Made by a program: the position numbers and the translations under genes
Shown: in pieces, positions 63,834-64,000 of the stretch
Position numbering within the stretch: position 1 is the stretch's first letter
Layout: every line of letters starts with the position of its first letter
From: Lamellibrachia satsuma
Lineage: Eukaryota > Annelida > Polychaeta > Sabellida > Siboglinidae
DNA length: 64,000 nt
Direction of reading: 5' to 3'
Assembly (NCBI GenBank): GCA_033239005.1
Contig: BSQZ01000006.1
Span: 4,301,501-4,365,500 of the forward strand
Notes under the pieces: model-generated
Told to the model about the DNA's origin: nothing
The model's database searches: none
What the model saw: the letters and a program-made list of their open reading frames with translations, nothing else

Positions 63834-64000
63834 TTGAAATAGGAGAGACAACAACATATGACACAGTGGTCATGGAATGGTTGTGTCATATCTTAAAAGC
63901 AACGACCACCAAAAGCAACATTTCTAAGATTATTTGGTTACCATAATTATAGTCATACAAATTGCTCATTATGTCGTGTGATCTTCTCCTTTTTATATAG
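63834..64000. other. Window end, nothing recognised
   Basis: Probably intron of the enkurin-like gene. No exon is supported. Confidence 0.35.

Overview
This is a window of animal nuclear DNA. The genes are split into short exons by introns of about 0.3 to 13 kb with GT/AG borders. The sequence is AT-rich and full of minisatellites, tRNA-derived SINEs, non-LTR retrotransposon remains and small inverted-repeat DNA elements. The protein families are metazoan (TspanC8 tetraspanin, STOML1/UNC-24-type stomatin, an enkurin-like C-terminus). Together with the SINE and LINE types, this suggests a marine invertebrate. A lophotrochozoan such as a mollusc is my best guess, but the sequence does not prove it.

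Layout. Positions 1-774 are a 25-bp minisatellite. A complete eight-exon tetraspanin gene lies on the minus strand from 39089 (ATG) to 3939 (stop). Its introns hold most of the minisatellites, three LINE/SINE-type insertions and several small DNA elements. Positions 39.1-43.7 kb look like promoter and upstream DNA. An unrecognised intronless gene of 388 codons, with a TATA box, is at 43800-44966 (+). Its promoter and first ~43 codons are copied in inverted orientation at 46317-46519, with an 84-bp x8 array between the copies. A CR1/L2-like LINE with a largely intact reverse transcriptase is at 46828-49480 (-). After ~5 kb without a recognised gene, STOML1 runs on the plus strand in nine coding exons (54436-61744). 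The last exon of an enkurin-domain-like gene converges on it from the minus strand (63300-63460), followed by a 3' fragment of the same LINE family.

The most unusual feature is that splice junctions have been tandemly amplified in two unrelated genes. STOML1 coding exon 3, with both splice sites, is present as 11 copies in exact 78-bp register (55771-56617). In the tetraspanin gene, the last 17 bp of exon 5 plus the first 5 bp of the following intron have become a ~22-bp minisatellite of about 18 units (14266-14662). Many units keep a consensus CAG|GTAAG donor. The real exon abuts or begins each array. Other minisatellites sit within ~65 bp of three further tetraspanin exons.

Functional links are only general. 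A TspanC8 protein and STOML1 are both membrane organisers: the first a partner of ADAM10 in other animals, the second an SPFH/SCP2 protein of late endosomal membranes. Nothing in the window shows that they act together. Exon borders were placed by eye from splice consensus, reading frame and family alignment, without transcript evidence.
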